Shown: positions 24,412 to 37,135, counted from the first letter of the stretch. The stretch is DNA of 64,000 nt from Nelumbo lutea (GCA_022828595.1 JAKGHH010000007.1:64282727-64346726); one strand, 5' to 3'. The notes: generated from the letters alone by a model not told the origin. Made by a program: numbers and translations.

Positions 24412-25261
24412 ATTAGGTAGAAGGCATTCTACCCGATTTGTGCAGATATAAGGTTTTTTGTGGAAAATTTGTTTCCAATTGATGGGCGATTGATCTGAAA
24501 TTAAATTTTATAAATCTGATAATTATTTAGAACTGTTCTTTATAATTTTCTTGATTTATGGGTTATTCGTACACCTGGAGATCGAAATCTTGATTGGCGC
24601 AGGGAACTTGCGATTTTGCAATTTCTTGATTATTTTATTACATTTTGTCTATAAAATATATATTTTTTTAATTTTTTAGGCTTAATGTATAGGCATTCGA
24701 TCTGATGTAATTATAATAGAAATTAGGTTTTCTATTTATTTTTATTTTGGATTGAAAATGGCGGCATAAAGAAGGAGATTTCACAGATGGGAAAATCGGT
24801 ATCTACGATTTGTAGTTTATGAAATTGCAAATTGTGATCTAACCTCTGTTTTGTAGGATTAATTGTGCGAACAACCCTATCTGACTAATTCTTGATTTTC
24901 TTTTATCAGTATTTAATTTTAGATTAATTTCTTGAATTAAATCTTTAATTATAGATCAAACCCTAGACCCATTCGAACCAAATTGGTCCAAACTGGTTGG
25001 ACCGAATTTAGAGTTCGATCATGGCTGATTGCCAGCCCTAATTTTCCCACTAATGGGCCTAAGGATTGATAATTAATTGAATATTTAATTCGGCCCAACC
25101 GGTAAAGGCCCAATTTTAATTTGTTAATACTGCTAAAAGCCCACTTCGCAGATAAAGCTATATGGACCAATTTAATCAACCCTAATTTTGGCCCATATAC
25201 GTAGATAATATTAATGGTTAATATTATGGGCTTTAAAATGGGCTTTACATATATTAATTGA
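24412..25261. other. Unassigned DNA, no gene seen
   Basis: No reading frame or known element end recognised. Several GGCCCA/TGGGCC motifs at 25030-25240 are of the kind common in the plant LTRs of this window, so it may be part of a decayed retroelement leader. Confidence 0.5.
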
Positions 25262-26266
25262 TTGGATCAATTCTTCCTTGCATGTGATGTATGGATGTGT
25301 GATGTGCTACGTTCACTAGCAATGCGCATAACAGTTCACCCAATAAGATTAGAAAAGATGCGTGAGATAAGTATTGACCTCATTCGTGCCATATTAGTCT
25401 AAGAGACTCACAAAAGGAAGTAGCATACATTAATTATGAGAATCCTCAGAAGGAAGGAAACCTCGTCCTTAAGATATCTCATAAGACACGTAGTGAAACC
25501 CTAGCATTGTTCCCTGACAACTGACATTGAATCAAAGATTCCCTTCCCTAGTGGGAATCAAACACTTTTGGCTTCTTCCTTTTGGGACCTTGGGATCTTC
25601 ACTATAAAAGGAGGATTGACTCATAACATAGGAAGACATTCCATTCAATCATATCATTTAGCCTACCCTTTTCCCTCAACCTTCTTTCAACCTTCAAGGA
25701 GACCCCCGTACGTAGCCATACCACACCACTCAACCTACCTTCGTTCTTCCTAGATCGATGAGTAGGAAAACATCAGCTTGGAAACTGGAGACCAGGTCTG
25801 ATAGGAGTCAACTGAGCAAGCCAACATTGAAATCCTCTCTAGCAAGGTGTATGAGTTCGAATCCCATTTTGATCGTATGGAACAAATGCAGAACGAGATG
25901 AGGAGCACCCTACAACTACTCCTCCAGAAGTTGTTCACGACTGACCAATCACCAACCATCCCTGTTGGCCCTTCCGCCTCCATCCTAACTACCAACCCAC
26001 TAACCCAAATCCCAACATAAATGAACCCCTGGCCAGAGCCAACACTATGCCAGCACAAGATACGACATAGAGAACCCGCTTTTACACCGTTGAATAACCT
26101 CGTCCGATCCCACAAACCAATATGGAGACAGAGGCACCCCTCAGTTGTGATGAACTGAAGGAGTATGTCCAAGGCCTAATGGTGGAAAGACAAAACAGAG
26201 CCCAACCTTCACTTGTCCTCCAGAAACCCTACTTTGACTGGATCTTATAGAAACCTTACCCCACTG
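25262..26266 (+). pseudogene. LTR-retrotransposon leader and gag-like remnant
   Basis: A TATA box (TATAAAAG, 25603-25610) is followed by a CT/CA-rich leader and then short gag-like frames. One (about 25822-26019) has a heptad-like, probably coiled-coil stretch FDRMEQMQNEM...LLLQKLF followed by a Pro/Ser/Thr-rich part. The next (26122-26250) reads DELKEYVQGLMVERQNRAQP and ends in QKPYFDW before a stop. This arrangement resembles the N-terminal gag of Tat-type Ty3 elements. It is cut at 26267 by a CACTA end. Family assignment is tentative. Confidence 0.5.
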
Positions 26267-26790
26267 CACTATAAGAAAAGTGATTTTTAGCTAAAGAATA
26301 GGTAAAAACACCACTAAAGGCTATTGTGGCGTTTACAAATTATACCACTGATATCTGAGTCAATAAAAATTTTAGTGGTGTTTATCCAATTTTTAGTGGC
26401 ACTTAAATAAATGCCAATAAAACTTACTTCCAGTGGCGTTTATCCAAATTTTAGTGGCACTTGTATAAACGCCCATTAAAACTATTTTTAGTGGCATTTT
26501 ATTCATCCTTTAGTGGCAGTTTCAAATGCCATTTTTAAATTTAGTAGTGGCATTTATTGACACATTTAGTGGCAATTCGTAGTGCCACTTAATAGCAACT
26601 GGTATAGTGGCATTTATAAGTTCCACAATAAGGTTACCATAATAGCATTTTTTTTATATAGTGGCATTTTTAAATGTTAGAAAACATTTATCTATATAAT
26701 GGCATTTATAATTGCCACTAAAAAGTCTTAACCATTATATTCATTTAGAATTTAGTGGAATTTACAAGCACCACTAAATGTCTAAACATA
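26267..26790 (+). mobile_element. CACTA (En/Spm) transposon end with subterminal repeats
   Basis: CACTATAAGAAAA at 26267 is a typical CACTA terminal inverted repeat. The next 500 bp carry many copies of a TTTAGTGGCATTTAT-like unit in both orientations, the subterminal repeat array to which CACTA transposases bind. No transposase frame and no opposite terminus were found. The array fades after about 26790, and a retroelement LTR boundary follows at about 27119. Confidence 0.7.
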
Positions 26791-27118
26791 TTCATGCATG
26801 CATGCTAAAAAATAATAAAATGAAGCTACAAAAAAGATGTTGGTTAATATATAATGGTAAATGGACCTGTATCAATAAATATTAATTTCATCATGCCCTT
26901 TAAATCAAATGCATATTATATATTTAATTAAAAATCAAATAATTATGAAATTTAACCAAATAAACCATTTTCATATAAAACAAATTTATCGTAAAATGTT
27001 TATATATACAACTGTCACTTTCAAAACATAGATCCATAATGAATAGTACAAAAACCAACAAAAAATATAAAAACAAAATCATTTCCCTCTATGATGTCTG
27101 GTGTGTCAGGAAGTGTGT
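26791..27118. other. AT-rich DNA, no gene seen
   Basis: Probably interior of the truncated CACTA element; nothing specific is recognisable. Confidence 0.5.
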
Positions 27119-28492
27119 TGTTAACCACTCTAGAACAGCAGTTTCAATATTTATAAATTTTTTGATTCTCAAAATAACTACAAAACATAGTTAGTGGTGA
27201 GAAAGGGGTCGTATCCATAGGGAAGCGAGGGAAAAATTGTTACGTACTTCAATCCGAAAAAAAATAACAAGATTTGAGATTGTAGAAACACAAAATTTAA
27301 ATAATTGAACTGGAATCCATTAAAATAAAATTCTAACAATGCTGAAAGTAAAAATTGCTGAAAAATAAATAAATAACAGAAATAAAAAACTAAATAAAAA
27401 ATCTGTAACTCAGTCAGAGGTAGCAGTCTCCGGATCTATCCTTTAACCCTCAAACTCCTCGAGTTAGGCCTTCTGTCTTACCTAGCCAAATTTCAAATCT
27501 GTAGATAGGAAGACACAAATTAAATTTGATAAAAATAAATTGCAGAAATAAAATAAAAATTGGAAATTAAAGAACGGAATGTAAAAACAGGCGTAAAAAG
27601 TAAATCTAAGACTATGGGAAACTAGTTGGGATCCAGATCCAGAGGTGGCAGTAGTGGCTAGGCGAACTGCAAGCAAAAAACCCCTCCTCTTGCCTGGGCA
27701 TTCTCCTCTTCCTCTACCCTTGAACTTCTCCAGAACAGCCTTCTGTCTTACCTGGGGTTAGAATCCGACCCTTTCTCAAGACCCCTTGAGTCCTTTTTAA
27801 AGAGAATGAAGGATAGGTTTGCGATTAGTGAGAAAGAGAGGGGCAGCAGCTCGGTTTTTGTAGATGTATGGGCACCCTAGGGTTGAGAATGGAAGGATAG
27901 GATTGTTCTAAGATGATCCTAAGGCTGAGAAGAGAAGGAGAGGGCACCCAATATTTTGTAGGGTTGAGATTTGGGCGCCCGGAATGGAGGGAGAAGATTT
28001 GGGCACCTAGAGTTGGAGAAATGTGATTGGTTGGTGTGATGTAGCACCCTAAGGTGATTAGTTGAGGTTTAAGGAGTGAGATGTAAGGATAGGGTGCTGT
28101 ATAGGGAGAGATCTAAGGGTATGAGGGGCTGATAAGGCTTGGATGGTTGAGATTAGAGAGAGGTTGCAGTGATGGGTGGGGATTTGTAGAGCTGGGGGCG
28201 GCCAAGAGAGAAAAAGATGAGGGGGAGGTGCCTAGGGTTTCAATGAGAGAGTTATTTCATAGGAAAGGCGCCTATCTAGGTTTAGAAGATGGGAGGCATC
28301 CTCCTGTGCTCAGTTTTCACAGAAACACCCCTCTCGTAGCTGGAATTCTCACCAGCTTCCCAAAATCTACAGAAAACTCTATTGTTGAATGGAAAAACTT
28401 AAAAATGTCTCAGTAAAATTTTTAGTTTTGCATTTCTAAAGGCTTAGCTCTTATTATTATTATTTTTTTCAAGTTTTCTCTTTTTTTCCTCA
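27119..28492 (-). mobile_element. Probable 3' LTR of Athila-like family B
   Basis: On the minus strand a polypurine tract (TTAAGTTGGGGG) ends at 28493 and TGAGG follows; the other end reads GTTAACA at 27119, giving TG...CA ends and about 1.37 kb. It stands just beyond the 3' end of the family B pol, where an LTR is expected. It holds two similar segments ending CCTTCTGTCTTACC (27468-27482 and about 27740-27753). The 5' LTR is not in the window, so the boundaries rest on one copy. Confidence 0.55.
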
Positions 28493-28524
28493 CCCCCAAC
28501 TTAAGTGCCATTGTCCTTAATGGC
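28493..28524 (-). other. Polypurine tract and hairpin, family B
   Basis: Read on the minus strand, GCCATT and AATGGC (28519-28524 and 28507-28512) pair around AAGGAC, which contains AGGA. The tract TTAAGTTGGGGG follows, ending at the LTR boundary. It corresponds to the internal hairpin/tract of families A and D. Confidence 0.65.
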
Positions 28525-28701
28525 ATGACGAGAATGTTGCAAAGGGACTTGGGCCAAAGGGAACAATCAAGAAGGCTTTCCAAAGGGGTTCATGGTTTTC
28601 CAACTGGTCTTGAATCAAGAAAAGAAAAACTCAATCCCTAACAGTAGAAACACTAAAAACTACGTTGGGTTGCCTCCCAACCAGCACTAAGTTTAATGTC
28701 T

Positions 28702-30353
28702 TCAACCAGACGCCATTCTCTCTGGATCACTTAAGCTTATCTTCTCAACCTTTCCGCTTTTAGAGACTCCTTCAACATATGGTTTAAGTCTTTGACCATT
28801 GACTTTGAATGTGCTTTCATTATTTGGATCAGTAATTTTCACTGTACCATATGCAAACACTTTTTCCACAATAAATGGCCCATCCCACCTAAACCTTAAT
28901 TTGCCAGGGAATAAACACAACCTAGAATTAACAAGCCAAACCTTTTGATTCGGTTCAAAAGTTTTTCTTAAAAAGTTTTTATCATGGAAGGCTTTTGTTT
29001 TGGCTTTATAAATGTGTGAGCTTTTGTAGGCCTCATTGCGCAATTCCTCTAATTCACTTAATTATAGGGCTTGGTGGGATCCCGTTTGGCCTAAATCTAG
29101 ATTGAACTTTTTGATGATCCAATAAGCCCGATGTTCTAATTCGACGAGAATGTGACATTTTTTACCAAAAACTAGCCTATAAGGGGACATTCTAATGGAA
29201 GTTTTGTAGGCAGTCCGATAAGCCCAAAGTGCGTTGTCCAGTCTGTCAGATCAATCTTTCCTATTAAGCCTAATGGACTTTTGTAGAATATTTTTAATTT
29301 CTCTATTGGACACTTCCACTTGACCATTTGTTTGGGGATGATAGGCGGTTGCTATTTTATGGGCGATTCCGTATTTGTAGAGCAAAGCACGAAATTGCGC
29401 ATTAGTAAAGTGCGAGCCCCATCACTAATGATTGCTTGCGGACACCTAAGCCTAGAGAAAATGTTCTTTTAAACAAATTTCATTACAACTTTGTGGTCAT
29501 TGGTTCGAGTTGCCACCACCTCAGTCCATTTTGATACATAATCAATGGCCACCAAGATGTATTAGTGACCAGATGATGTCGGGAATTGTCCCATGAAAAC
29601 AATACCCCAAACAACAAATATTTCTACAGATAGAATAGGGTTGAGTGGCATCATGTCTCTACGGGGCATTTTCTCTATCGATTGTCATCTTAGGAAATTT
29701 TGGCTAAAGGCATGGCCATCCTTAAATAAACTTGGCCAGTAAAAACCACTCTGTAGAACCTTGGCTGCAGTTTTCTTTCCAGAAAAGTGCCCCCCACAAG
29801 CGAGAGTGTGACAAAAGTTGAGAATGTTTTGGAGTTCAGACTTGGGGACACAATGCCGAATCACTTGATTCGAACATATACAAAAAAGCTCGGGATCTTT
29901 CCAAAAGTTGTATTTGAGTTGAGAAAAGAATCTGTCCTTCTTATTCTCAGACCACCCCTTGGGAATTTTACCTACTGCTAAGTAATTGATAGTATGAGCG
30001 TACCACAGGGGAGTATTATGAGAGACAGCTAAGAGGTGCTCATCTAGGAAGGAATACTCATGGACAGATTCGCTTTTTTCAATTTGAATTCGGGACAGAT
30101 GATTAGCTACCACATTTTTGGATCCCTTTTTGTCCCGAATCTCAACGTGAAATTCTTGCAATAGAAAAATCCAACTAATGAGCCTGGGTTTCACCTCTTT
30201 CTTTGACAACAAATGTCTTAGGAATGAGTGATCAGAATATACAACAACCTTAGTGCCTAATAGGTAAGGCCAGAATTTTTCCAAAGCAAATACAATAGCT
30301 AACAGTTCTTTCTCTATGGTGGTATAATTCAATTGGGCATTCGAGAGGGTACG
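28702..30353 (-). pseudogene. Family B pol, 3' half (RNase H, integrase)
   Basis: Minus-strand Ty3 pol. RNase H to integrase zinc region at 30332-29685 ([31 protein letters not shown], then [16 protein letters not shown]). The integrase core at about 29680-29045 is broken by stops and frameshifts. The integrase C-terminal part at 29043-28702 (VWLVNSRLCLFPGKL, RFRWDGPFIV, FKVNGQRLKPY) has no chromodomain, as expected for the Athila/Tat branch. The element is split by A1: the other half of RNase H lies at 39788 onward. Confidence 0.88.
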
Positions 30354-31840
30354 TGATGAGAGTAGAATTTATCATATTTTTAACCCCAATTATTCTGTCT
30401 TTTATACTAAATTAGCATCTAATTAGACTCAAATCTCTTGTATTTTGGTCCAGGATAGGAAAGAAGGCATCAAGAGCAAAGAAAGACAAATCGGATGATT
30501 TTTCACAGTTTCGACATTGTTCAGTGATCTGGGCCTAACTCACATTTCCGAACTCCAAATTGGCTGATTCAAGATCCACTGGAAAGACAAGAGAAAAAGC
30601 CACAACTTTCATGTTTTAGGATTTCACAGATTCGGCCTACAGCGAAGTCAAATATGGGCCCGAAGTCGAGGCAATTTCGTAGGATGGCCAATCCGCAGCT
30701 GAAGCCCAACTCGCAGAAATGCCTGGCTGAAGCCCAATTCGCAGAGGAGGTTTATTACGAATCCAAGCACAAGAAACTAAGAAGAATCCTTCTAGATTTA
30801 TGTAATCTTAGAGTGAAAAAGGGATTGAGTTCAAGAAATAAAGAGATAAGATTAGAATTAAGATAGGACTTTCTATTTCTTGTAAAGATCAACTTCAAGA
30901 GAAATTAGGAGACCACCCCCTCCCCTTTAATCTATATAAAGGAGGGGGTGGACCAGCTTTAGGTATCACTGGATCACTGGATCACTGGATAACTGGATCA
31001 TTCAATTATTCAACTTCTGATTTGAATCAAGAAGCAAAGAGCAATCAGTCAAGAAGGGTTCAAGAAAGGTTCAAGAATTCAAGAAACTTCAAGAATAGGA
31101 GATCTCAGCACCATGGGAGAATTCAAGAGTTCTTTCTTCCCCTTTGTTTGTTTTAATTCTTTCATCATGAACTGATTTGTTTCTTGCTAGGGCTATGGAA
31201 AGCCTAACCATGTTGATGAATATATTTTTATTTTCTTGATTTATCCAAGATTGTGATTTCTATATAGTCTATGAATTGTTGTGCTTAATGCAATTAAGAG
31301 CTTGGCCACCTCTTAATCGATTTGGGTCATGTGAATGAATTGAGAGAGGAATTCACATAATTGACAGAATAATTCATAGTGTGAATTGAATGGTATATAG
31401 AGATATATATACATGATTCATCTGAATTTAATGGTTTTCTTGAGAGCTCTACTCGAGAGATCGAAGGGTTATCTAATGGGCGTAGGTTTAGTATATCTCG
31501 AGAGAGAATATTAAATAAATTTGTGAAAATCTCAGCTTATGGGAATAACAATTAGTCTTGGATAATTGGACCCATCAATATTCATTACATTGGTTAGGTG
31601 GACCAAAAAGTCCTAGCGATTTCATCATTTGCATATTGGATTAGTGATCACCCTTGTTTTTATTTTCTTTGTTCCAGTTTTATTTTTAGTAGTTCTTGCT
31701 CAATCCTAAATTTCGATTGTCCAAATAATTAGGGAAAATTGTGATTCTAATACTTATTTTGTTAAATCCCCGTGAGAACAATATTATTATACTACTTGAT
31801 AACTAGTACATTTGCTATGGTTATATATTTATAGCTTTCA
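30354..31840 (+). mobile_element. 5' LTR of Athila family A element A1
   Basis: 1487 bp, TGATGAGAGTAG... to ...TAGCTTTCA. Target duplication GTACG lies at 30349-30353 and again at 39783-39787, which proves that 30354-39782 is one insertion. TATA box TATATAAA near 30934-30940, then a G-rich stretch. Compared with the 3' LTR it has a short tandem expansion (ATCACTGG units, about 30965-30995) and lacks about 20 bp near 31440. Confidence 0.93.
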
Positions 31841-31846
31841 AGTTTT

Positions 31847-31863
31847 TTGCGCCGTTGCCGGGG
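31847..31863 (+). other. Primer-binding site, tRNA-Asp
   Basis: TTGCGCCGTTGCCGGGG, 16 of 17 bases complementary to the 3' end of plant tRNA-Asp, six bases after the LTR. tRNA-Asp priming is usual for Athila-type elements. Confidence 0.88.
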
Positions 31864-32009
31864 ATTTAATCCTAAAATAATATTAGAATTTCTTAACCTT
31901 GATTAATTTGGACCTTTTATTTCTGTTTTTTTATTCTCCTTTTATTTCTGTTATTATTTTTATTTTTATTTGTTTGTTCGAATTCTTGTTAGTTCAGAAT
32001 TACTAGTGC

Positions 32010-33640
32010 ATGACACGCACTAGTCAAGAAGGATTAGCAGAATTCGATCCTAAGATTGAAAGGACCCTTTGTTTGTTGCAAAGGGCCAACAAAGGAAAAT
32101 CAAGAGAAGATGTTGTCATCTACGAACCAGCCATAGAGATTGAAGGAGAGATGGCAGAAGGAAATCACACCCTCTTGGATTATGCTTGTCCAGACATTGA
32201 TGGGGCGACATCCAGCATTTGCAAGCCTACCATCCATGCCAATAATTTGAAATAAAACCTACAATAATTCAAATGACCCAAACCAGTATTCAGTTTAGTG
32301 GGTTACCAAGTGATGACCCTAATGCACACATCGTTAACTTCCTTGAAATATGTGATACATTTAAACACAATGGAGTTAGTGATGATGCTATTAGGCTTAG
32401 ACTATTTTCTTTTTCATTGTGTGATAGAGCTAAAGATTGGCTCAACTCACTCCCTGCAGGAAGTATCACCACTTGGAATGATTTAACCTAGAAATTTTTT
32501 GCTAAATATTTCTCACCCTCCAAAACAGCAAAATTAATTAATGATATTACTACTTTTGCTCAATTTGAGAGGGAGTCTCTGTATGAAGCATGGGAAAGAT
32601 TCAAGGAGATGCTTAGGAGGTGTCCTCACCATGGGATACCAATTTGGTGACAAATACATACTTTTTATAATGATATCACCCCCTCTAATCGCTCCATTAT
32701 TGATGCAGCCACAAGTGGTACAATCATGAGAAAAACTCAAGAAGAAGCATATGACTTAGTGGAGGAGATGGCATCAAACAGCTATCGGTGGAGCAATGAT
32801 CGAACCAATCAGAGGGGAGTACACCACATTGATTCCTTTGCATCCTTATCTGCGCAAATAGCCAATTTAAATAAAAGACTATATAATTTTAGTATTGCAG
32901 CCTTTAATACAACACCTAGCATCTCATGCAATTTATGTGGACAAATAGGACATGCCAATTCTGATTGTCAATTAAATAGTCCTTTTGTCTCCCATGAGAA
33001 TGCTAATTTTATCTCTCATGCTGATAGGACAAGTTTCAACCCATATTCAAATACATACAACCTAGGGTGGAGGAGTCATCCCAACTTCTCTTGGAGCAAC
33101 AATCATCAAAAGGCATCCATGGGATTCCAACCACAACTACCCCCACAAGAGAAAAAGAGCAATCTGGAGGAGATGATTTCTAAGTTCATCAACACTGTTG
33201 AAGCAAAATTCCAAAGCCATGAAACAACAATTAAGAACTTAGAATTTCAAATGGCGTAGTTTGTGAGCATGTTATCAGAGAGGAAAGAAGGAAGGCTGCC
33301 CAGCAACACAGAAAAAAATCCCAGAGAACATGTGAATGCCATAGCCTTAAGAAGCGGGAAGACAATCGGTGAAACCCAAGAAGACGACAAGGAAGCTGAA
33401 TCGGCCAATCTGAAAAAGAACAATGAGGGAAGTACCCCTAAACTAAATTTACATGAAATCCAACTCCCTATTCCTTACCCAAGAAAAGATTTGAAGGCCA
33501 AATTAGATAAACAATTTGAAAACTTTTTGGAAGTATTTAAAAAGATTCACATTAACCTTCCTCTTCTTAATGTGTTACTGCAGATACCCAAGTATGCAAA
33601 ATTCCTAAAGGAGGTGATGTCCAACAAAATAAAATGAGAG
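32010..33640 (+). pseudogene. Gag of element A1
   Basis: Starts ATGACACGCACT at 32010 (MTRTSQEGL). Capsid region at about 32260-32740 with the core [18 protein letters not shown]; a zinc knuckle CNLCGQIGHANSDC (CX2CX4HX4C) near 32930; a C-terminal part rich in Lys/Glu, with a coiled-coil-like stretch near 33150-33250 and the NPREHVNAIALRSGK motif near 33320. Frameshifts near 32250 and 32730 and in-frame stops near 32490, 33258 and 33637 inactivate it. It precedes the protease, from which it is separated by a stop. Confidence 0.88.
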
Positions 33641-33649
33641 GATTGCGAG

Positions 33650-34042
33650 ATGGTAAAATTAAATGAAGAATGTTCAGCCATTCTTAAAAATAAGCTACCA
33701 CCAAAACTAAAGGATCCAGGGGGTTTCTTTGTACCTTGCACCATAGGAAATGCTGAATTCGATAAAGCCTTATGTGATCTTGGTGCTAGTATAAATTTAA
33801 TGCCTTACTCTATTTTTAAGAGACTTGGATTGCATGAACTAACATCTACCACCATTACCTTACAACTGTATGATCGAAGCATCAAATACCCTAGGGGAAT
33901 AGTGGAAGATGTCCTAGTTAAAGTAGGGAATTTCATCATCCCTACTGATTTCATTGTGTTGGATATGGAGGATAGGTTGATGCCATTAATTCTAGGGAGA
34001 CCCTTTCTTACAACTGGTAATGCTTTAATTGATAAGAAATGA
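33650..34042 (+). pseudogene. Aspartic protease domain of A1
   Basis: Retroviral-type protease with the active-site motif CDLGASINLMPYSIF near 33775-33815 and the flap/C-terminal motif LILGRPFL near 33990. It matures Gag-Pol in the virus-like particle. The frame is open through the domain but ends at 34042, and the continuation lies in another frame from 34039. The family A copy at 44123-45202 keeps this domain open. Confidence 0.85.
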
Positions 34043-35790
34043 TATTTAATGTTTTTCAAACCCTGAAGTATCCCAACACTAAAGAACATGAAATTTATGT
34101 AATTGACTCCATTGATGTGGTGGCAGCAGAAATTAATAAATCAAAGATAGATGACCCCCTTGCAAACTGTCTCATTAATTCTGGTAATAACATGCAAGTA
34201 GTGGAGGACGAAGTAGAGGAGGTAATAAACTATTTAGAGGCCGGCCAAGAAGAATACAAGCCAAGAAAAGGGAAGTTTCTACCATTAGATGGGTCGATCC
34301 CCTCTAAACAACTATTACCCTCCATCAAAGCACCTCCAGCTTTGGAACTCAAACCCTTACCTTTTCATTTAAAATATATGTTTTTGGGAGACAGTTCCAC
34401 CTTACCTATAATCATCTCTTCTGATTTGACAGGCCTCCAAGAGGAAAAGCTTGTGAGGGTACTCAAGCAACACATATCGGCCATAGGATGGAGCATTGCA
34501 GACATAAAAGGAATCAGCCCATTGGTATGCACACACAAATGTGGTCCTAAGGCACAACCACAAAGGAGGCTGAATCCAAAAATGCAACAGGTGGTAAAGG
34601 CAGAAATTCTGAAATGGCTCAAAACAGGTATTATTTATTCAATTTCAGATTCATCATGGGTAAGTCCCATTCAAGTCGTACCAAAGAAAGGTGGGATGAC
34701 TGTAATCATAAATGAAAATAATGAATCAACTCCCACAAGAACAATAACTAGCTAGAGGGTGTGCATAGACTATTGAAAATTAAATGAGGCCACTAGGAAA
34801 GATCACTTTCCACTGCCATTTATTGATCAGATGATAGAGAGACTTGTAGGGCACGAATATTATTGCTTCTTGGATGGCTACTCTGGGTACCTTCAAGTAC
34901 CCATTACACTGGTAGATTAGGAAAAAACCACTTTTACTTGCCCTTATGGGACCTTTGCCTTTAGGAGAATGCCTTTAGGACCGTGCAATGCCCCTACCAC
35001 TTTCAAACGGTGTATGATGTCATTATTTGGTGACTTCATCGATGACTTCATGGAAGTCTTCATGGATGATTTCTCTATTTATGGATCATCATTCGATGAA
35101 TGCTTGATTAATTTGGAAAAGGTACTCCAAAGGTGTGAGGAATCTAACCTTGTTTTAAACTGGGAAAAATGCCATTTCATGGTTAGAGAAGGAATCATTC
35201 TAGGGCATAAGTTGTCCTCTCGGGCATTGAGGTTGATAAAGCTAAAATAGAACTGATTGAAAAGTTGCCTCCACCTCAATCATTAAAAGATGTTAGGGGT
35301 TTTCTTGGGCATGCCGGTTTTTATAGGCGATTCATCAAAGATTTCTCTAAAATCGCCAGGCCCCTAACAAATCTGCTAGTTAAGGATGTGCCTTTTGATT
35401 TCAATGATGATTGTTTGCATGCATTCAACATTCTTAAAGAGAAATTTGTTCAAGCACCGATTATATCAGCCCCTGAGTGGGAACTACCCTTCAAAATAAT
35501 GTGTGATGCAAGCAATGATACCTTAGGCACAGTTTTAAGGCAAATAAAAGATAAGAAATTCCATACCATTTACTATGCAAGTAGGACCATGAATGAAGCA
35601 CAAAATAATTATTCCACTACCGGAAAGGAATTACTTGCAGTAGTATTTGCTATTGAAAAATTCATATCCTATCTACTCTTATCTAAAGTTATCATATTCA
35701 CAGGCCATGCTGCCTTGAGATATCTACTTGCTAAGAAAGATGCAAAACCTAGGCTGCTATGATGGATCTTGCTGTTGCAAGAATTTGATT
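34043..35790 (+). pseudogene. Reverse transcriptase and RNase H of A1
   Basis: Copies element RNA to DNA and removes the RNA strand. The linker and RT N-terminus lie at 34043-34755 (WVSPIQVVPKKGGMTV), RT core at about 34760-35250 (DHFPLPFIDQM, CFLDGYSGY, CPYGTFAF, VFMDDFSIYG), the connection at 35265 on ([18 protein letters not shown]) and RNase H at about 35480-35790. Stops occur near 34756, 34774, 34918 and 35248, with a frameshift near 35260. In RNase H the usual aspartate of the TDH motif is glycine (FTGHAAL, codon 35703-35705). Confidence 0.88.
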
Positions 35791-37135
35791 TAGAAATTAA
35801 GGATAAAAAGGGTAGTGAAAACATAGTGGCTGACCATTTATCAAGGCTGGATGAAAAGTATGTTGAAAATATTGATAATTCAACCTTACATGATGAATTC
35901 CCAGATGAGCAACTCTATGCGATTAATGATAAAAATGAACCTTGGTTTGGTGATTTGGCTAATTTCTTGGCAGGGAATGTGATGCCTCTTCACCTGACAT
36001 ATCAATAGAGAAAGAAATTCTTCTCTGATGTGAAATATTACTTGTGGGATGAACCCTACTTGTACAAAATCTATAGGGATGGCTTGATAAGGAGATGTAT
36101 TCCTGAGGAGGAAGTACAAGTCATACAATTCTGCCATGACAAAGAAGCCGGAGGTCACCATGGAGCATCAAGAACTGCTTCAAAAATTCTACAAAGCGGT
36201 TTGTATTGGCTATCACTCTTCAGGGACATATTCAAATATGTAAGTGCTTGCGATCATTGCCAAAGGACAGGTAATATCTCCTGAAGAAATGAGATGCCCT
36301 TGAACAACATACTTGTCTGCAAAGTATTTAATGTGTGGGGCATCGATTTCATGGAACCTTTTCCAAAGTCTGTTAATAATTCTTATATACTTGTGGCTGT
36401 GGACTACTAATGATGCTCAAATTGTCATTAAATTCATGAAAAAAATCATATTTACTCATTTTGGAACACCTCGAGCCATCATAAGTAATGGGGGAAAGCA
36501 CTTTTGCAATAGGCAATTTGAACAACTATTAAATAAGTATGGTGTTACACACTGAATTGCAACCCCTTACCACCCTCAGACCAGTGGCCAAGTAGAGGTT
36601 TCTAATAGGGAATTAAAGCAGATTTTAGAAAAAACGGTTACCACATCCAGGAGAGATTGGTCCTTAAAGTTAAACGATGCACTTTGGGCTTACCATACTG
36701 CATTTAAAACACCAATTGGTATGTTGCTCTACCAACTAGTTTTCGGCAAAGCATGCCATCTACCCGTTGAGTTGGAACATAAAGCATATTGGGCTACCAA
36801 ATTTTTGAATTTTGAATTAAGCAATGCAGGTGAGGCAAGGAAACTTCAGCTCAACGAGTTAGATGAATGGAGGAATCACGCTTACAAGAATGCCCGCACC
36901 TACAAAGAAAAAACCAAGGCATGACATGATTATCGAATTACTGGGAAGGAATTCAAGGAAGGAGATAAGGTGCTGTTCTTTAATTCTCGCCTAAAGCTAT
37001 TTCATGGGAAATTGAAAACCAGATGGAGTGGACCTTTTGTGGTGGCTAAGGTATTCCTGTATGGAGCAATCGAACTACATAATGAGAGTAACCCATCCAC
37101 CATGGGTCCATTCTCTCCTTGAAACCGCCATGAAA
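35791..37135 (+). pseudogene. Integrase of A1
   Basis: Zinc-binding N-terminus (CHDKEAGGHHG...CDHCQRTG, about 36130-36275), catalytic core at 36330-36800 and C-terminal part to about 37130 without chromodomain. Of the D, D-35-E triad the first aspartate (36402-36404) and the glutamate (36595-36597) are present, but the second position is asparagine (AAT, 36487-36489). About 40 bp coding the segment after the first aspartate are missing, and stops lie near 36008, 36283, 36408 and 36553. The enzyme cannot be functional. Confidence 0.87.

Noticed and set aside
25750..26172. 140-codon minus-strand frame
   Set aside because: Lies antisense to the gag-like remnant and resembles no known protein; a chance frame is likelier.
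28147..28416. 89-codon plus-strand frame, Gly/Glu/Arg-rich
   Set aside because: Falls in the purine-rich part of the family B LTR; no domain and no matching frame in other elements.
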